Assembly (NCBI RefSeq): GCF_013868055.1
Contig: NZ_JACEOL010000031.1
Span: 1 to 64,000, forward strand
Length of the DNA: 64,000 nt
From: Thermoactinomyces mirandus
GTDB taxonomy: Bacteria > Bacillota > Bacilli > Thermoactinomycetales > Thermoactinomycetaceae
Reading direction: 5' to 3'
Shown here: positions 7,837-17,434 of the stretch, in pieces
Layout: each line of letters opens with the position of its first letter
Numbering within the stretch: the first letter of the stretch is position 1
Notes under the pieces: generated by a model
The model's input: the letters and a program-made list of their open reading frames with translations, nothing else
Database searches by the model: none
What the model was told of the DNA's origin: nothing
Position numbers and translations under genes: made by a program

Positions 7837-8930
7837 TGAAAACTTTGACAGTTTATGTAAAGGATCAGCCGTATCCCATCTACATAGGAGAAGGCTTGTT
7901 GGAACAATTGCCGGCTTTGCTTCGGGAATACCAGATCGAAACAGATCGCAAACTGATGATCGTAACCGATTCCAATTTGGCCCCGCTTTATGGAGAGAAG
8001 CTCAAAAACCGGCTGGTTCGTGCCGGATATGCCACCGGGTTTGCCATAATGGAAGCCGGAGAAAAAAGCAAGAATTTGCATGTGTTTGAACAATTGGTCG
8101 GCGAATGCCTGCGATTTGGCCTGGATCGCCAAAGCATCATTCTTGCTCTGGGAGGAGGGGTTGTTGGGGATATGGCGGGATTTCTGGCCGCCAGCTATAT
8201 GCGGGGAATCCCGTTTATCCAGTTGCCGACCACCCTTTTGGCTCATGACAGTAGTGTGGGTGGAAAGGTTGCCGTAAACCATCCGCTGGGCAAAAATTAT
8301 ATCGGTGCTTTTCACCAGCCGCTGATGGTGGTGTTTGATGTCCGGTGTCTAAAGACACTCCCCCTCAGACAGTGGCGTTCAGGAATGGCCGAAGTGATCA
8401 AGCACGGGTTTATCTGGGATGAATCCTTTGCAAAATGGCTGGATGATCACCGCAATGAACTGTTTGCCGTTGACAGTGAAGCAGCCGTGGAAGCCATTTA
8501 TCGCGGATGTGAAATCAAGGCTGCTGTCGTTGCACAAGATGAGCGGGAAACGGGAATCCGTGCCATTTTAAACTATGGACATACGATCGGTCATGCACTG
8601 GAGGCTGTTTCCAGGTATCAGGTTTATACGCATGGCGAAGCGGTTTCCATAGGCATGGCCGGTGCTGCCCGGTTAAGCGCAAAAGTTTTGGGAACCGGTT
8701 TGGATGTAGTACATTATACCGAACAGTTGCTGGAGGCTTTTGAATTGCCGGTTGCCTCCACCCGTTCATGGTCTGTTCCGGCCATGCTGGACGCAATGAA
8801 ACGGGATAAAAAGGTAAAACAGGACAAATATGTGTTTGTGTTGGCGAAAGCCCTTGGTGAGGTGAAAATCGTCAGTGATATTCCGGAAACAGAGATCAGG
8901 GACGTGCTCGGTGAACTGGTCCCGAATTGA
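7836..8930 (+). CDS. aroB: 3-Dehydroquinate synthase
   Basis: NAD- and metal-dependent cyclisation of DAHP to 3-dehydroquinate, second step of the shikimate pathway. 364 residues with the NAD-binding GGGVVGDMAGFLAASY, the conserved PTTLLAHDSSVGGK, and metal ligands in EVIKHG, NYGHTIGHALE and HGEAVSIGM. No chorismate mutase aroH gene lies between aroB and trpE, unlike in B. subtilis; about 275 bases of trp leader follow instead. Confidence 0.97.
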   Translation: MKTLTVYVKDQPYPIYIGEGLLEQLPALLREYQIETDRKLMIVTDSNLAPLYGEKLKNRLVRAGYATGFAIMEAGEKSKNLHVFEQLVGECLRFGLDRQSIILALGGGVVGDMAGFLAASYMRGIPFIQLPTTLLAHDSSVGGKVAVNHPLGKNYIGAFHQPLMVVFDVRCLKTLPLRQWRSGMAEVIKHGFIWDESFAKWLDDHRNELFAVDSEAAVEAIYRGCEIKAAVVAQDERETGIRAILNYGHTIGHALEAVSRYQVYTHGEAVSIGMAGAARLSAKVLGTGLDVVHYTEQLLEAFELPVASTRSWSVPAMLDAMKRDKKVKQDKYVFVLAKALGEVKIVSDIPETEIRDVLGELVPN

Positions 8931-8969
8931 GCCTGGGCGTCCATGTGCACAAAGCAGAAAGATTTTTTG

Positions 8970-8998
8970 TTGACAGATCACTTTTACTTCGATAAAGT
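8970..8998 (+). promoter_or_regulatory. Promoter of the trp leader
   Basis: TTGACA (8970-8975), 17-bp spacer, TAAAGT (8993-8998). Transcription would start near 9005. A dyad TCACTTTT/AAAAGTGA (8978-8985 with 9000-9007) spans the -10 and the start point. This would be an internal promoter in addition to read-through from aroC-aroB. Confidence 0.7.
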
Positions 8999-9031
8999 CA
9001 AAAGTGAGATGAGTTAAGTTTTTTTCAAGTT

Positions 9032-9095
9032 TAGTGATTGGTCAATGAGCTGAGTCTAGAAGAGAATGGATATAGCTGAGCTGAGCAGAGTAGAG
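9032..9095 (+). promoter_or_regulatory. TRAP binding site of the trp leader
   Basis: (G/U)AG triplets at 9032, 9047, 9052, 9057, 9062, 9073, 9078, 9083, 9088 and 9093. Within the two blocks (9047-9064 and 9073-9095) the spacing is exactly 5 nt, and a degenerate TGG at 9067 bridges them, giving about 11 sites for the 11 TRAP subunits. Extra GAG at 9006 and 9011 lie further up. The last triplet overlaps GGCTG (9095-9099), which can pair with CAGCC (9118-9122) as antiterminator. TRAP bound here would prevent that pairing and let the terminator form. Confidence 0.9.
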
Positions 9096-9120
9096 GCTGA
9101 AAAAAGTCCATGAAAAACAG

Positions 9121-9146
9121 CCAAAGCAATCCTGCTTTGGTTTTTT
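9121..9146 (+). terminator. trp attenuator terminator
   Basis: A perfect 8-bp stem (CCAAAGCA 9121-9128 with TGCTTTGG 9133-9140), 4-nt loop, then six T. It lies 26 bases after the TRAP triplets and 60 before trpE, and its first two bases are shared with the antiterminator 3' arm. TCCTC at 9152-9156 can also pair with the trpE ribosome-binding site GAGGA at 9192-9196, a possible second, translational control. Confidence 0.9.
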
Positions 9147-9205
9147 ATATTTCCTCTACCTTACCGCTGTATCCTTCTCTCTTCACCTGTCGAGGAGGGA
9201 TTTTT

Positions 9206-10720
9206 TTGATTTACCCCACACGGGAAAATGTGTTGACTCTCAGAAAAAAGTATTCCATGATTCCCCTTTGCCAAAGGGTTTTGGCAGATACCGAAACACC
9301 CATCAGTCTTTATGATCGCGTAAAGGATCAGCCGTATTCGTTCTTGCTGGAGAGTGTGGAAGGAGGCAAGCGGTGGTCCCGGTATTCGTTTGTCGGGTCA
9401 GATCCTTTTTTTATTGTAAAGGGAAAAGGAGAAAAGCTTGTTATGACTGAGCGTGACAAGGGAAGCCGGGTCGTGACCGAAGAGCCTTTTTCGTTTCTGG
9501 CTTCCAGGCTGGAACAGTATCGCTCGCCTTCGTACAAGGGTTTTCCCCCTTTTTTGGGAGGAGCGGTAGGATATGCCGGATATGAAATGGTCCGGTATAT
9601 CGAGCCAGCCCGGCCGATAACAAAACCTGAGTCAATCTGCCTGGATGACGATTTTCACTTTATGTTTGTCGATCAGTTGCTGGTCTTTGACCATTTGAAA
9701 CAGGAAGTGGTTTTTGTTTGCCATCTTCATGTCTCCCCGGAAATGTCCGATTCCGAGGTTGAACAGGCTTATTACCAGACAGCCCGGCACTTGAAAAAAT
9801 GGGCATCCGAATTTTTGTTAGTACCGGTTTCCGTGCCGCCGTTGTTTCTGGGGAAAGGAAAGGTTACGGGACAGGAAGTCCAGGCAAACATTGACAAAAA
9901 CAGGTATATGCAAATGGTCGAAAAAGCAAAGGAGTATATTCGTAAAGGAGATATTTTCCAGGTAGTGCTTTCCCGCCGGCTTACATGGGAACCGGCGCCG
10001 CCACCGTTTGAAGTTTATCGGGCATTGCGCGTATTAAACCCTTCTCCGTATATGTATTATTTGCGGTTGGGAAATGAGACGGTTGTCGGCAGTTCACCGG
10101 AACTGTTGGTGCGTGTGACTGACTCGGTGGCAGAAACGTGTCCGATTGCGGGCTCCAGGCCGCGTGGCAAGGATGAAAGGGAAGACCAGGCATTGATCGA
10201 TGAATTGATCCATGATGAAAAAGAACGTGCCGAACACGTGATGCTGGTGGATCTTGGGCGCAATGACCTGGGACGGGTTGCAAAATATGGAACGGTTAAA
10301 GTGACCGATTTTATGAAAATTGAGAAATATTCCCATATTATGCACCTTGTCTCCAGGGTAAGCGGAAAATTGATGGCTGAAAAGAAAGAGTTGGACGCAT
10401 TCAAGGCCTGTTTCCCGGCTGGAACTTTGTCGGGGGCGCCAAAGGTGCGGGCGATGGAAATCATTTGTGAACTGGAACCGACACCGCGGGGAATATATGG
10501 GGGAGCCATCGGCTATTTCAGTTTTGGCGGGAATCTGGACAGCTGCATAGCAATCCGGACCATAGTGTTTCGTGACGGGAAGGCATGGGTTCAATCCGGG
10601 GGCGGTATTGTAGCCGATTCTGATCCCGAGGCGGAGTTTATGGAATCATGGAGCAAGGCACTCGGCATGTTGAAGGCACTTGCGATGGTGAGCGATAAAA
10701 AGGTGGAGGAGTATGTATGA
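9206..10720 (+). CDS. trpE: Anthranilate synthase component I
   Basis: Chorismate plus glutamine-derived ammonia to anthranilate. 504 residues from TTG 9206, which has GAGGAGGGA at 9192-9200; the frame is open back to an ATG at 9110 inside the attenuator but that has no ribosome-binding site. The tryptophan feedback motif LLES, the PSPYMYYLRL and GSSPE segments, PIAGSRPRG and ATLSGAPK-like AGTLSGAPKVRAME are visible. No trpG follows; the amidotransferase is presumably the shared PabA/TrpG encoded elsewhere, as in Bacillus. Confidence 0.96.
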   Translation: MIYPTRENVLTLRKKYSMIPLCQRVLADTETPISLYDRVKDQPYSFLLESVEGGKRWSRYSFVGSDPFFIVKGKGEKLVMTERDKGSRVVTEEPFSFLASRLEQYRSPSYKGFPPFLGGAVGYAGYEMVRYIEPARPITKPESICLDDDFHFMFVDQLLVFDHLKQEVVFVCHLHVSPEMSDSEVEQAYYQTARHLKKWASEFLLVPVSVPPLFLGKGKVTGQEVQANIDKNRYMQMVEKAKEYIRKGDIFQVVLSRRLTWEPAPPPFEVYRALRVLNPSPYMYYLRLGNETVVGSSPELLVRVTDSVAETCPIAGSRPRGKDEREDQALIDELIHDEKERAEHVMLVDLGRNDLGRVAKYGTVKVTDFMKIEKYSHIMHLVSRVSGKLMAEKKELDAFKACFPAGTLSGAPKVRAMEIICELEPTPRGIYGGAIGYFSFGGNLDSCIAIRTIVFRDGKAWVQSGGGIVADSDPEAEFMESWSKALGMLKALAMVSDKKVEEYV

Positions 10721-11742
10721 TGAAATCCATTTTGCAAAAAGTGATTGACGGACAAGACCTGTTGCAGATAGAGGCGTACCGGGTCATGAAGGAAATGATG
10801 GATGGAAACATATCCTCTGCCCAAATGGCAAGTTTTTTGACAGCTTTGCGAATGAAGGGGGAAACGGTGGACGAACTGATTGGATTGGCCAAAGGGGTTT
10901 GTGACCAGTCCGCTCCCATAAAATATCGTTTTGACCAGGCTGTTGATACTTGCGGAACAGGCGGCGATGGAGGAAAAACCTTTAATATTTCCACGGCTGC
11001 GGCCATTGTTGCGGCTGCGGCAGGAGTTCCCGTCATCAAACATGGGAACAGGGCCGTTTCCAGCAAAAGTGGCAGTGCCGATGTTTTGGAAGCATTAAAC
11101 ATGAACATTCATCTGAAACAGGATGAAGCGGCCCGGTTAATGGAAAAAACCGGACTCTGTTTCCTGTATGCCCCTTTATACCATCAGGCGATGAAACATG
11201 TCATGCCTACGAGAACCGAGCTCGGTTTTCGCACCTGCTTCAATTTGTTGGGCCCGTTAACCAATCCGGCCAGGGTCAAGGTTCAGCTGTTGGGTGTTTA
11301 TGATGTCCGGTTAACCGAGAAGGTGGCTTATGTGCTGGCTGAACTGGGTGTGGAACGCGCTTTGGTGGCAGCTGGCCTGGACGGTCTGGATGAGATTACC
11401 GTTACGGACGCAACCCGAATCAGTGAGTTAAAAGATGGTGAAGTTCGGACTTATGAGGTAACGCCGGAGTCTTTGGGAGTTTCCCGTTCTCCCCTTGCAG
11501 AAATCCGGGGAGGTTCAGCTCCGGAAAACGCGCGAATCATTGAACAGATTTTGCAGGGCAAACCCGGAGCTCCCGCCGATATTGTGAGTGTCAATGCCGG
11601 TGCCGTTCTATATCTTTCAGACAGGGCAAGCTCGCTGGCTGAAGGAACCTGTTATGCAAAGGAAATCATTCAGTCCGGGATGGCGAAGAAGCAATTGCGC
11701 AAAGTGGTTGAGGCTTCCAAGGAGGTTTCTTATGTTTCTTGA
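10717..11742 (+). CDS. trpD: Anthranilate phosphoribosyltransferase
   Basis: Transfers phosphoribose from PRPP to anthranilate. 341 residues with the PRPP-binding CGTGGDGGKTFNIST motif, KHGNRAVSSKSGSADVLEAL and the FNLLGPLTNPA segment of the family. Start is ATG 10717 or 10720, overlapping the trpE stop, with GGAGGAG upstream. It ends inside the start region of trpC (11-bp overlap). Confidence 0.97.
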   Translation: MMKSILQKVIDGQDLLQIEAYRVMKEMMDGNISSAQMASFLTALRMKGETVDELIGLAKGVCDQSAPIKYRFDQAVDTCGTGGDGGKTFNISTAAAIVAAAAGVPVIKHGNRAVSSKSGSADVLEALNMNIHLKQDEAARLMEKTGLCFLYAPLYHQAMKHVMPTRTELGFRTCFNLLGPLTNPARVKVQLLGVYDVRLTEKVAYVLAELGVERALVAAGLDGLDEITVTDATRISELKDGEVRTYEVTPESLGVSRSPLAEIRGGSAPENARIIEQILQGKPGAPADIVSVNAGAVLYLSDRASSLAEGTCYAKEIIQSGMAKKQLRKVVEASKEVSYVS

Positions 11743-12514
11743 ACGGATTGCAGAGACGAAACGGAAAGAGGTTGCCGAACTTGTCCATAAAATGACCCCT
11801 GAAGACTGGGAACGGGCCTGTGCCTTTCCCAAAGGCCTGTCTCTGAAGGATGCGATATTGAATCGAGGATCGGTTTCCGTGATCGCAGAGGTAAAAAAGG
11901 CTTCTCCTTCCAAAGGGGTAATCGTTGGCGAAGTGGATCCGGTCAAGGTGGCTGAGGGATATGAACGCGGGGGAGCCGCAGCGATATCTGTGCTGACTGA
12001 CGCAACCTATTTTCATGGCAGTGCCGATTTTTTGGTGAATGTGAAGCAAGCCATCAAATTACCGGTTCTTCGCAAAGATTTTATCATCGATGAACGGCAG
12101 GTCCTGGAGAGCAAATTGATGGGGGCTGATGCCATTCTGTTAATTGTTGCCCTGTTAAATAAGGAACAGTTGCAGCAATTGACCGAGACTGCACATCGCC
12201 TGGGGCTGGAAGTTCTCGTGGAAATCCATGAAAAAAAGGAAATACCGCTCGCATTGGCGTGTGAAGCGGACGTACTTGGGATCAATAATCGCAATCTGCA
12301 CACCTTTGCGACAGATATATCAAATACGGAACGGTTGAGGCCGCTTTTGCCCAAGGACCGGCCGGTAATTGGAGAGAGCGGTGTGTTGTCCCTTGAGGAT
12401 GCCAGGCGGATGCAGCAGGCAGGAGTACAGGGGATTTTGGTAGGCGAGTATCTGATGCGCCAGGAGGACCCGATGAAAGCTGTTCGGGAGTTGTGTGGGG
12501 GATTAAGCCGATGA
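11732..12514 (+). CDS. trpC: Indole-3-glycerol phosphate synthase
   Basis: Ring closure and decarboxylation of CdRP to indole-3-glycerol phosphate. 260 residues of TIM barrel; the signature EVKKASPSKG near residue 50, the catalytic LRKDFIID strand, DAILLIVALL, GINNRNL and GESG are visible. ATG 11732 follows GGAGG at 11721-11725 and overlaps trpD; the longer open frame from 11588 lies within trpD and is not needed. Confidence 0.97.
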   Translation: MFLERIAETKRKEVAELVHKMTPEDWERACAFPKGLSLKDAILNRGSVSVIAEVKKASPSKGVIVGEVDPVKVAEGYERGGAAAISVLTDATYFHGSADFLVNVKQAIKLPVLRKDFIIDERQVLESKLMGADAILLIVALLNKEQLQQLTETAHRLGLEVLVEIHEKKEIPLALACEADVLGINNRNLHTFATDISNTERLRPLLPKDRPVIGESGVLSLEDARRMQQAGVQGILVGEYLMRQEDPMKAVRELCGGLSR

Positions 12515-13170
12515 AGCGTCCGTTTGTAAAGTTTTGCGGTTTCAGGCGGGCAGAAGATGTTCAATTGGCAAGCCGCCTTCCGGTTGATGCGCTGGGCTTT
12601 ATTCTTGTTCCAGGCAGAAGGAGAACGGTTACGCGTGAAGATTTGCCTGATTTGATCCGATATGTGTCTCCTGCACAGATGGCAATCGGGGTGTTGCAAA
12701 ACCCAACCTGGGAAGAAGTGAAAAGCTGGCTCAAGCTCGTACCGTTTTCAGGCATTCAATTGCATGGAGAAGAATCGGCCGCGTTCTGCCGGAAACTGAA
12801 ATCCACTTTTTCTGTTCATGTGACAAAAGTGATTCACATTCAGGAACAGGCCGATCCGATGGAAGAACTGGAAGTTTACAGACCTTGGGTGGATGCCATC
12901 CTGTTGGACAAAGAGGCAGGAAACATCAGGGGAGGGACCGGACAATCATTTGCTTGGGACAGCATTCCTTCATGGAAGGAGTCCTGCCGGAAGGCAGAGA
13001 TTCCGTTGTGGATTGCCGGCGGGATTAACGAAGCCAATGTAGTTGATTTAATTAAGCATTACCAGCCGGATGGCATCGATGTGTCAAGCGGAATCGAAAA
13101 AAATCAGCAAAAAGATGGCGCGACCATGCGACTTTTCATAGAAAGGGTGGAAAAAGCATGTCAACAGTAA
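12511..13170 (+). CDS. trpF: Phosphoribosylanthranilate isomerase
   Basis: Amadori rearrangement of N-(5'-phosphoribosyl)anthranilate to CdRP. 219-residue TIM barrel. The catalytic Cys is in [11 protein letters not shown] (usually KICG), with LGFI, IQLHG, ILLDKE and the phosphate-binding AGGIN and GIDVSSGIE loops. ATG 12511 overlaps the trpC stop (ATGA), so it is translationally coupled. Confidence 0.96.
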   Translation: MKRPFVKFCGFRRAEDVQLASRLPVDALGFILVPGRRRTVTREDLPDLIRYVSPAQMAIGVLQNPTWEEVKSWLKLVPFSGIQLHGEESAAFCRKLKSTFSVHVTKVIHIQEQADPMEELEVYRPWVDAILLDKEAGNIRGGTGQSFAWDSIPSWKESCRKAEIPLWIAGGINEANVVDLIKHYQPDGIDVSSGIEKNQQKDGATMRLFIERVEKACQQ

Positions 13171-14360
13171 ATGAGAAAATTGCCAGCCACAGGAATTCGT
13201 GGAGATTCGGTGATTTTGGAGGACGTTTTGTTCCAGAAACAACGATGAATGCCCTGATTGATCTGGAAGCCGGATTTACGGGAGCCATGAGCGATCCTTC
13301 CTTTAAAGAGGAATTGAGCCATTGGCTGAAAAATTATTCCGGGCGCCCTACGGCCCTGACATTTGCAAAGAGACTGACCGAATATGCCGGAGGAGCAAAG
13401 ATTTACTTGAAAAGGGAAGATTTGAATCATACCGGCGCCCATAAGATCAACAACGCCCTGGGTCAGGCGCTTTTGGCCAAACGGATGGGCAAAACCAAAC
13501 TGATTGCCGAAACGGGAGCCGGTCAACATGGTGTGGCGACAGCAACCGTGGCTGCCTTGTTCGGGCTGGATTGTGAAATCTTCATGGGAGAAGAAGATGT
13601 CAAAAGGCAACAGCTGAATGTGTTTCGGATGGAACTTTTGGGAGCCAGGGTGGTTCCGGTCAAGTCAGGAACCCGGACTTTAAAGGATGCAACCAATGAG
13701 GCGCTTAGAAGATGGGTGGCCGAAATTGATCATACTTTTTATCTGATCGGTTCGGCGGTCGGGCCGCATCCCTATCCGTTGATGGTGAAGGAATTCCAGC
13801 GTGTAATCAGTGAAGAAGCACGGGAACAGATATTGAAACGCGAAAATCGCCTTCCAACCGATGTCGTTGCCTGTGTGGGAGGAGGAAGTAATGCGATCGG
13901 GGTGTTTGCCGCTTTCCTGGAAGACAGGGAAGTGCGCCTGCATGGGGTAGAAGCTGCAGGCAGAGGATTGTCAACAGGGTTGCATGCGGCTTCGCTGAGC
14001 AAAGGAGAACCCGGTGTGCTGCATGGCATGTACAGTTATTTTCTGCAGGATAAACATGGACAGGTGACGCCGGCTCACTCCATTTCCGCGGGACTGGATT
14101 ATCCGGGAGTAGGTCCGGAACACGCCTATCTGCATGAAACTGGACGTGTTCGTTATACGGCGGTGACTGACCAGGAAGCGATTGAAGCGGTAAAACTGCT
14201 TTGTCAGACTGAAGGAATATTGCCTGCCCTGGAATCGGCCCATGCGATCTGGGAAGGGGTACAACTGGCCAGACAGAGAGAGTCGCAAGATCTGGTTCTG
14301 ATTAATTTGTCCGGCCGCGGCGATAAAGATGTTGAAACCATTCACAAAGCACTAGGATAA
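13158..14360 (+). CDS. trpB: Tryptophan synthase beta chain
   Basis: PLP enzyme that joins indole and serine. 400 residues; PLP Schiff-base lysine K96 in [10 protein letters not shown], the GAGQHG loop, the phosphate-binding GGGSNAIG and the C-terminal LSGRGDKD are visible. Begins inside the end of trpF (13-bp overlap) and is followed after 12 bases by trpA. Confidence 0.98.
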   Translation: MSTVNEKIASHRNSWRFGDFGGRFVPETTMNALIDLEAGFTGAMSDPSFKEELSHWLKNYSGRPTALTFAKRLTEYAGGAKIYLKREDLNHTGAHKINNALGQALLAKRMGKTKLIAETGAGQHGVATATVAALFGLDCEIFMGEEDVKRQQLNVFRMELLGARVVPVKSGTRTLKDATNEALRRWVAEIDHTFYLIGSAVGPHPYPLMVKEFQRVISEEAREQILKRENRLPTDVVACVGGGSNAIGVFAAFLEDREVRLHGVEAAGRGLSTGLHAASLSKGEPGVLHGMYSYFLQDKHGQVTPAHSISAGLDYPGVGPEHAYLHETGRVRYTAVTDQEAIEAVKLLCQTEGILPALESAHAIWEGVQLARQRESQDLVLINLSGRGDKDVETIHKALG

Positions 14361-14372
14361 GAGGTGAAAAGG

Positions 14373-15170
14373 ATGAACCGATTAGAGGGAGCATTGGAAA
14401 GGAAAGCTGAATATCTGATTCCATATATTATGTGCGGTGATCCGGACCTGGAGATGACGCGCGAAATCATCAGGATTCTGGCTGAAGAAGGGGTTTTGGC
14501 CATTGAATTGGGGGTTCCTTTTTCTGACCCGGTAGCGGATGGCCCTGTTATCCAGGCGGCGGGAGAAAGGGCGCTGAAAAACAGGGTAACATTGAACCAG
14601 GTATTGGAATTGGGAAAAAAAGTACGGGAGGATGGAATCGATGTACCTTTGATTTTATTTTCTTATGCCAATCCTGTTTTTCATTTTGGAATGGAACGGT
14701 TGGTTCATGAGGCTGTTGCACATGGCTTCGACGGGATTATTGTTCCGGACCTGCCTTATGAAGAGAGTGTCCCTCTTCGCAGACGGGGAAGCGAAGCCGG
14801 ACTGAGCGTTATTTCGCTTGTCGCTCCTACTTCCAGAGAGCGCATCAAAGATATCGTGTCTTCTGCACAGGGTTTTGTTTACTGTGTTTCTTCCCTTGGC
14901 ACGACCGGAATGCGCCGGGAATTCTCTGAACAGACGGAGACGTTTCTGGATACCGTCCGTATGCTTAGTCCCGTACCCACAGCGATTGGTTTTGGCATTT
15001 CCGGAAGGGAGCATGTTGAGCATTTTCTTGATCACGCCGATGCCGTCGTTGTGGGAAGTGCGCTTGTCCAAAAAATCGAGAAACTTCTTCCGTATCTGGC
15101 TGATCCGGCGCAGCGGGAAAATGCGCTGGCACAATTGCGACAATTTGTCAGAGGATTAAAATCGGAGTAA
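14373..15170 (+). CDS. trpA: Tryptophan synthase alpha chain
   Basis: Cleaves indole-3-glycerol phosphate to indole for TrpB. 265 residues from ATG 14373 (GAGGTG site at 14361-14366; GTG 14364 is in frame but is part of that site). Catalytic E45 and D56 lie in ELGVPFSDPVADGP; the phosphate-binding GFGISGREH and VVGSAL segments follow. Confidence 0.97.
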   Translation: MNRLEGALERKAEYLIPYIMCGDPDLEMTREIIRILAEEGVLAIELGVPFSDPVADGPVIQAAGERALKNRVTLNQVLELGKKVREDGIDVPLILFSYANPVFHFGMERLVHEAVAHGFDGIIVPDLPYEESVPLRRRGSEAGLSVISLVAPTSRERIKDIVSSAQGFVYCVSSLGTTGMRREFSEQTETFLDTVRMLSPVPTAIGFGISGREHVEHFLDHADAVVVGSALVQKIEKLLPYLADPAQRENALAQLRQFVRGLKSE

Positions 15171-15201
15171 GATAGAAATAAAAAAATGAAAGGAAATTGC
15201 C

Positions 15202-16311
15202 ATGGAACCGAAGGCATCGATCAGGGGGCTGCCGGTATACAAGCCGGGCAAGCCCCTGGAAGAAGTAAGAAGAGAATTTGGATTAAGCGAAGTCATTAAA
15301 TTGGCCTCAAATGAAAACCCGTTTGGCTGTTCTCCCAAAGTCTGGCCTGCACTTGGCAAGATTAAGGAACAATTTCATATATATCCGGAGGGATTGGCCC
15401 CTGATTTGCGCGAAAAACTGGCCCATCATCTGGAAACGGATCCGGAGCGGATCATATTTGGAAATGGTTCGGATGAAATTATCCAGATGATTGGCCGTGC
15501 GTACCTGGAGCTCGGTTCGGAATCGGTGATGGCTGACTTGACATTTCCCCGTTACGAAACGGCAACAAGGATCGAAGGGGCAAAACCTGTCAAAGTCCCC
15601 TTGAAAGACGGAGTTCATGACTTACAGGCCATGCTTGGTGCAATTACCGATCAAACACGGATTGTTTGGATCTGCAACCCCAATAATCCGACCGGGACCA
15701 TCGTGTCGTATGAAGAACTGAGCCGCTTTCTGGATCAGGTACCCGATCATGTCCTGGTTGTCGTGGATGAAGCATATTATGAATATGTCACAGATTCTGA
15801 ATATCCAAACACCCTTTCCCTGCTCGATTATAATCCGCAAATTATTGTGTTACGCACTTTTTCCAAAATATATGGTCTGGCCGCATTCCGGGTCGGTTAC
15901 GGTGTGGCGCATCCGGATGTGGTGCGGGAATTAAATCGGGTCCGTGAACCCTTTAATGTGAGCAGGCTGGCACAACAAGCGGCGATCGCAGCGTTGGACG
16001 ATGAACCGTTTATCCTTTATTGCCGAAATCAGAACAGGCTTGGCATCAAACAGATTACAGAACAACTGGATGAGTGGAACCTGCATTACTACCCTCCATC
16101 CGGAAACTTTATCCTGCTGGATACCACCATGCCTGCTGACGACGTCTATCAGGAGCTGTTGCAGCAGGGAATTATTGTTCGCTCAGGAGCGGCGCTTGGA
16201 TTCCCCTCCTATATACGGGTCACAGTAGGGAATGAAGAGCAGAACAAACGATTCCTGTATGCGTTCCGTAAACTTTTGGAGATGAAAGGAAAGATCTCTG
16301 CGAATGCCTGA
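15202..16311 (+). CDS. hisC: Histidinol-phosphate aminotransferase
   Basis: PLP class I/II aminotransferase, 369 residues, acting on imidazole acetol phosphate and, in Bacillus, also on prephenate or phenylpyruvate and hydroxyphenylpyruvate, which explains its place in the aromatic operon. Visible: KLASNENPFGCSPKV at the N-terminus, NPNNPTGT, DEAYYEY, and the PLP lysine in TFSKIYGLAAFRVGY near residue 221. ATG 15202 follows GAAAGGAAA. Its end overlaps tyrA by 8 bases. Confidence 0.95.
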   Translation: MEPKASIRGLPVYKPGKPLEEVRREFGLSEVIKLASNENPFGCSPKVWPALGKIKEQFHIYPEGLAPDLREKLAHHLETDPERIIFGNGSDEIIQMIGRAYLELGSESVMADLTFPRYETATRIEGAKPVKVPLKDGVHDLQAMLGAITDQTRIVWICNPNNPTGTIVSYEELSRFLDQVPDHVLVVVDEAYYEYVTDSEYPNTLSLLDYNPQIIVLRTFSKIYGLAAFRVGYGVAHPDVVRELNRVREPFNVSRLAQQAAIAALDDEPFILYCRNQNRLGIKQITEQLDEWNLHYYPPSGNFILLDTTMPADDVYQELLQQGIIVRSGAALGFPSYIRVTVGNEEQNKRFLYAFRKLLEMKGKISANA

Positions 16312-17434
16312 AAAAGTTGCGATTCTCGGAATAGGTTTGATCGGCGGATCTATAGCGTTGGGATTGAAAGAACGTACGGATGTTCATGTGATCGGATTTG
16401 ACCGTTCACAAGCAGATTTGCGTTATGCTCTGGCAATCGGAGCGGTTGACGAGTGGACAACTTCCCTCCGACGGGCGGCTGAGGACGCTGACATCATCGT
16501 GATCGCTTTGCCGGTCGGCAAAATCAAGCAAACGATTGAGGAACTGGCACAGCTTCATCTTAAGCCGAATTGTATTGTTACCGACGTTGGAAGCACGAAA
16601 TCCGATATCATGGAAGCTGGCCACTGTTTGAGGGAAAAAGGGATTGTGTTCATTGGCGGGCATCCAATGGCAGGATCGCACCAATCGGGCATTCAGGCTG
16701 CCCGATCTTTATTATTTGAAAATGCTTATTATGTGCTGACTCCTGATCCGGAGACATCACTTCTGGAAGTGCAAAAACTGAGCCAGTTATTGCACTTGGC
16801 AACCAAAGCCGAACTGGTTTTGATGGAACCCCATCACCATGACCGCATTGTGGGGGCAATCAGCCATTTGCCCCATATTATTGCGGCAGGACTTGTCAAT
16901 GTCGTTGGAAATTATAATGAAGAAAATGAGTGGTTCCACCGTCTGGCTGCCGGCGGGTTCCGCGACCTGACCCGCATTGGTGCGAGCGATCCGATTATGT
17001 GGCGGGATATCCTGTTGTCCAACCGGCAGGAACTGTTACGTTTGATGGATGAATGGGTGCAAAAGATGCAGGAAGTTCGTGATGCCATTAAAAAGGGGCA
17101 GAAACAGACAATTGAGGACTTTTTCAAGCGTTCCAGAAAGTTGCGGCAACAGTTGCCTGACAGGAAGCGGATTGGAATTCTCAAGCCAAGGTTTGAATGT
17201 TTCGTGGATATTCCTGACCAGCCCGGTGCAATTGCCCGGATTGCAACCCTTTTGGCAAAAGAGAATATAAATATCAGCAATCTGGAAGTGATGGAAAACA
17301 GGGAAGAAATACCTGGGGTGTTAAGGCTGAGTTTTAAAGAGGAAAAAGATTATTTAGCTGCAATTTCTGTCCTGAAAAGAGATAACATGGATGTATACAG
17401 CAAGGATGAAAGCTGGGAGGAAAGCCGAGTATGA
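16304..17434 (+). CDS. tyrA: Prephenate dehydrogenase with ACT domain
   Basis: NAD-dependent oxidative decarboxylation of prephenate to 4-hydroxyphenylpyruvate for tyrosine. 376 residues: Rossmann motif LGIGLIGGS at residues 6-14, [23 protein letters not shown] with the catalytic histidine, an all-helical middle domain and a C-terminal ACT domain (about residues 300-370, beginning [16 protein letters not shown]) that probably senses tyrosine. Overlaps hisC and aroA. Confidence 0.95.
   Translation: MPEKVAILGIGLIGGSIALGLKERTDVHVIGFDRSQADLRYALAIGAVDEWTTSLRRAAEDADIIVIALPVGKIKQTIEELAQLHLKPNCIVTDVGSTKSDIMEAGHCLREKGIVFIGGHPMAGSHQSGIQAARSLLFENAYYVLTPDPETSLLEVQKLSQLLHLATKAELVLMEPHHHDRIVGAISHLPHIIAAGLVNVVGNYNEENEWFHRLAAGGFRDLTRIGASDPIMWRDILLSNRQELLRLMDEWVQKMQEVRDAIKKGQKQTIEDFFKRSRKLRQQLPDRKRIGILKPRFECFVDIPDQPGAIARIATLLAKENINISNLEVMENREEIPGVLRLSFKEEKDYLAAISVLKRDNMDVYSKDESWEESRV

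Noticed and set aside
9110..9205. Upstream ATG extending TrpE by 32 residues, or a leader peptide
   Set aside because: ATG 9110 lies inside the antiterminator, has no ribosome-binding site, and the extension is encoded by the terminator itself. TTG 9206 has an excellent site and gives the family length.
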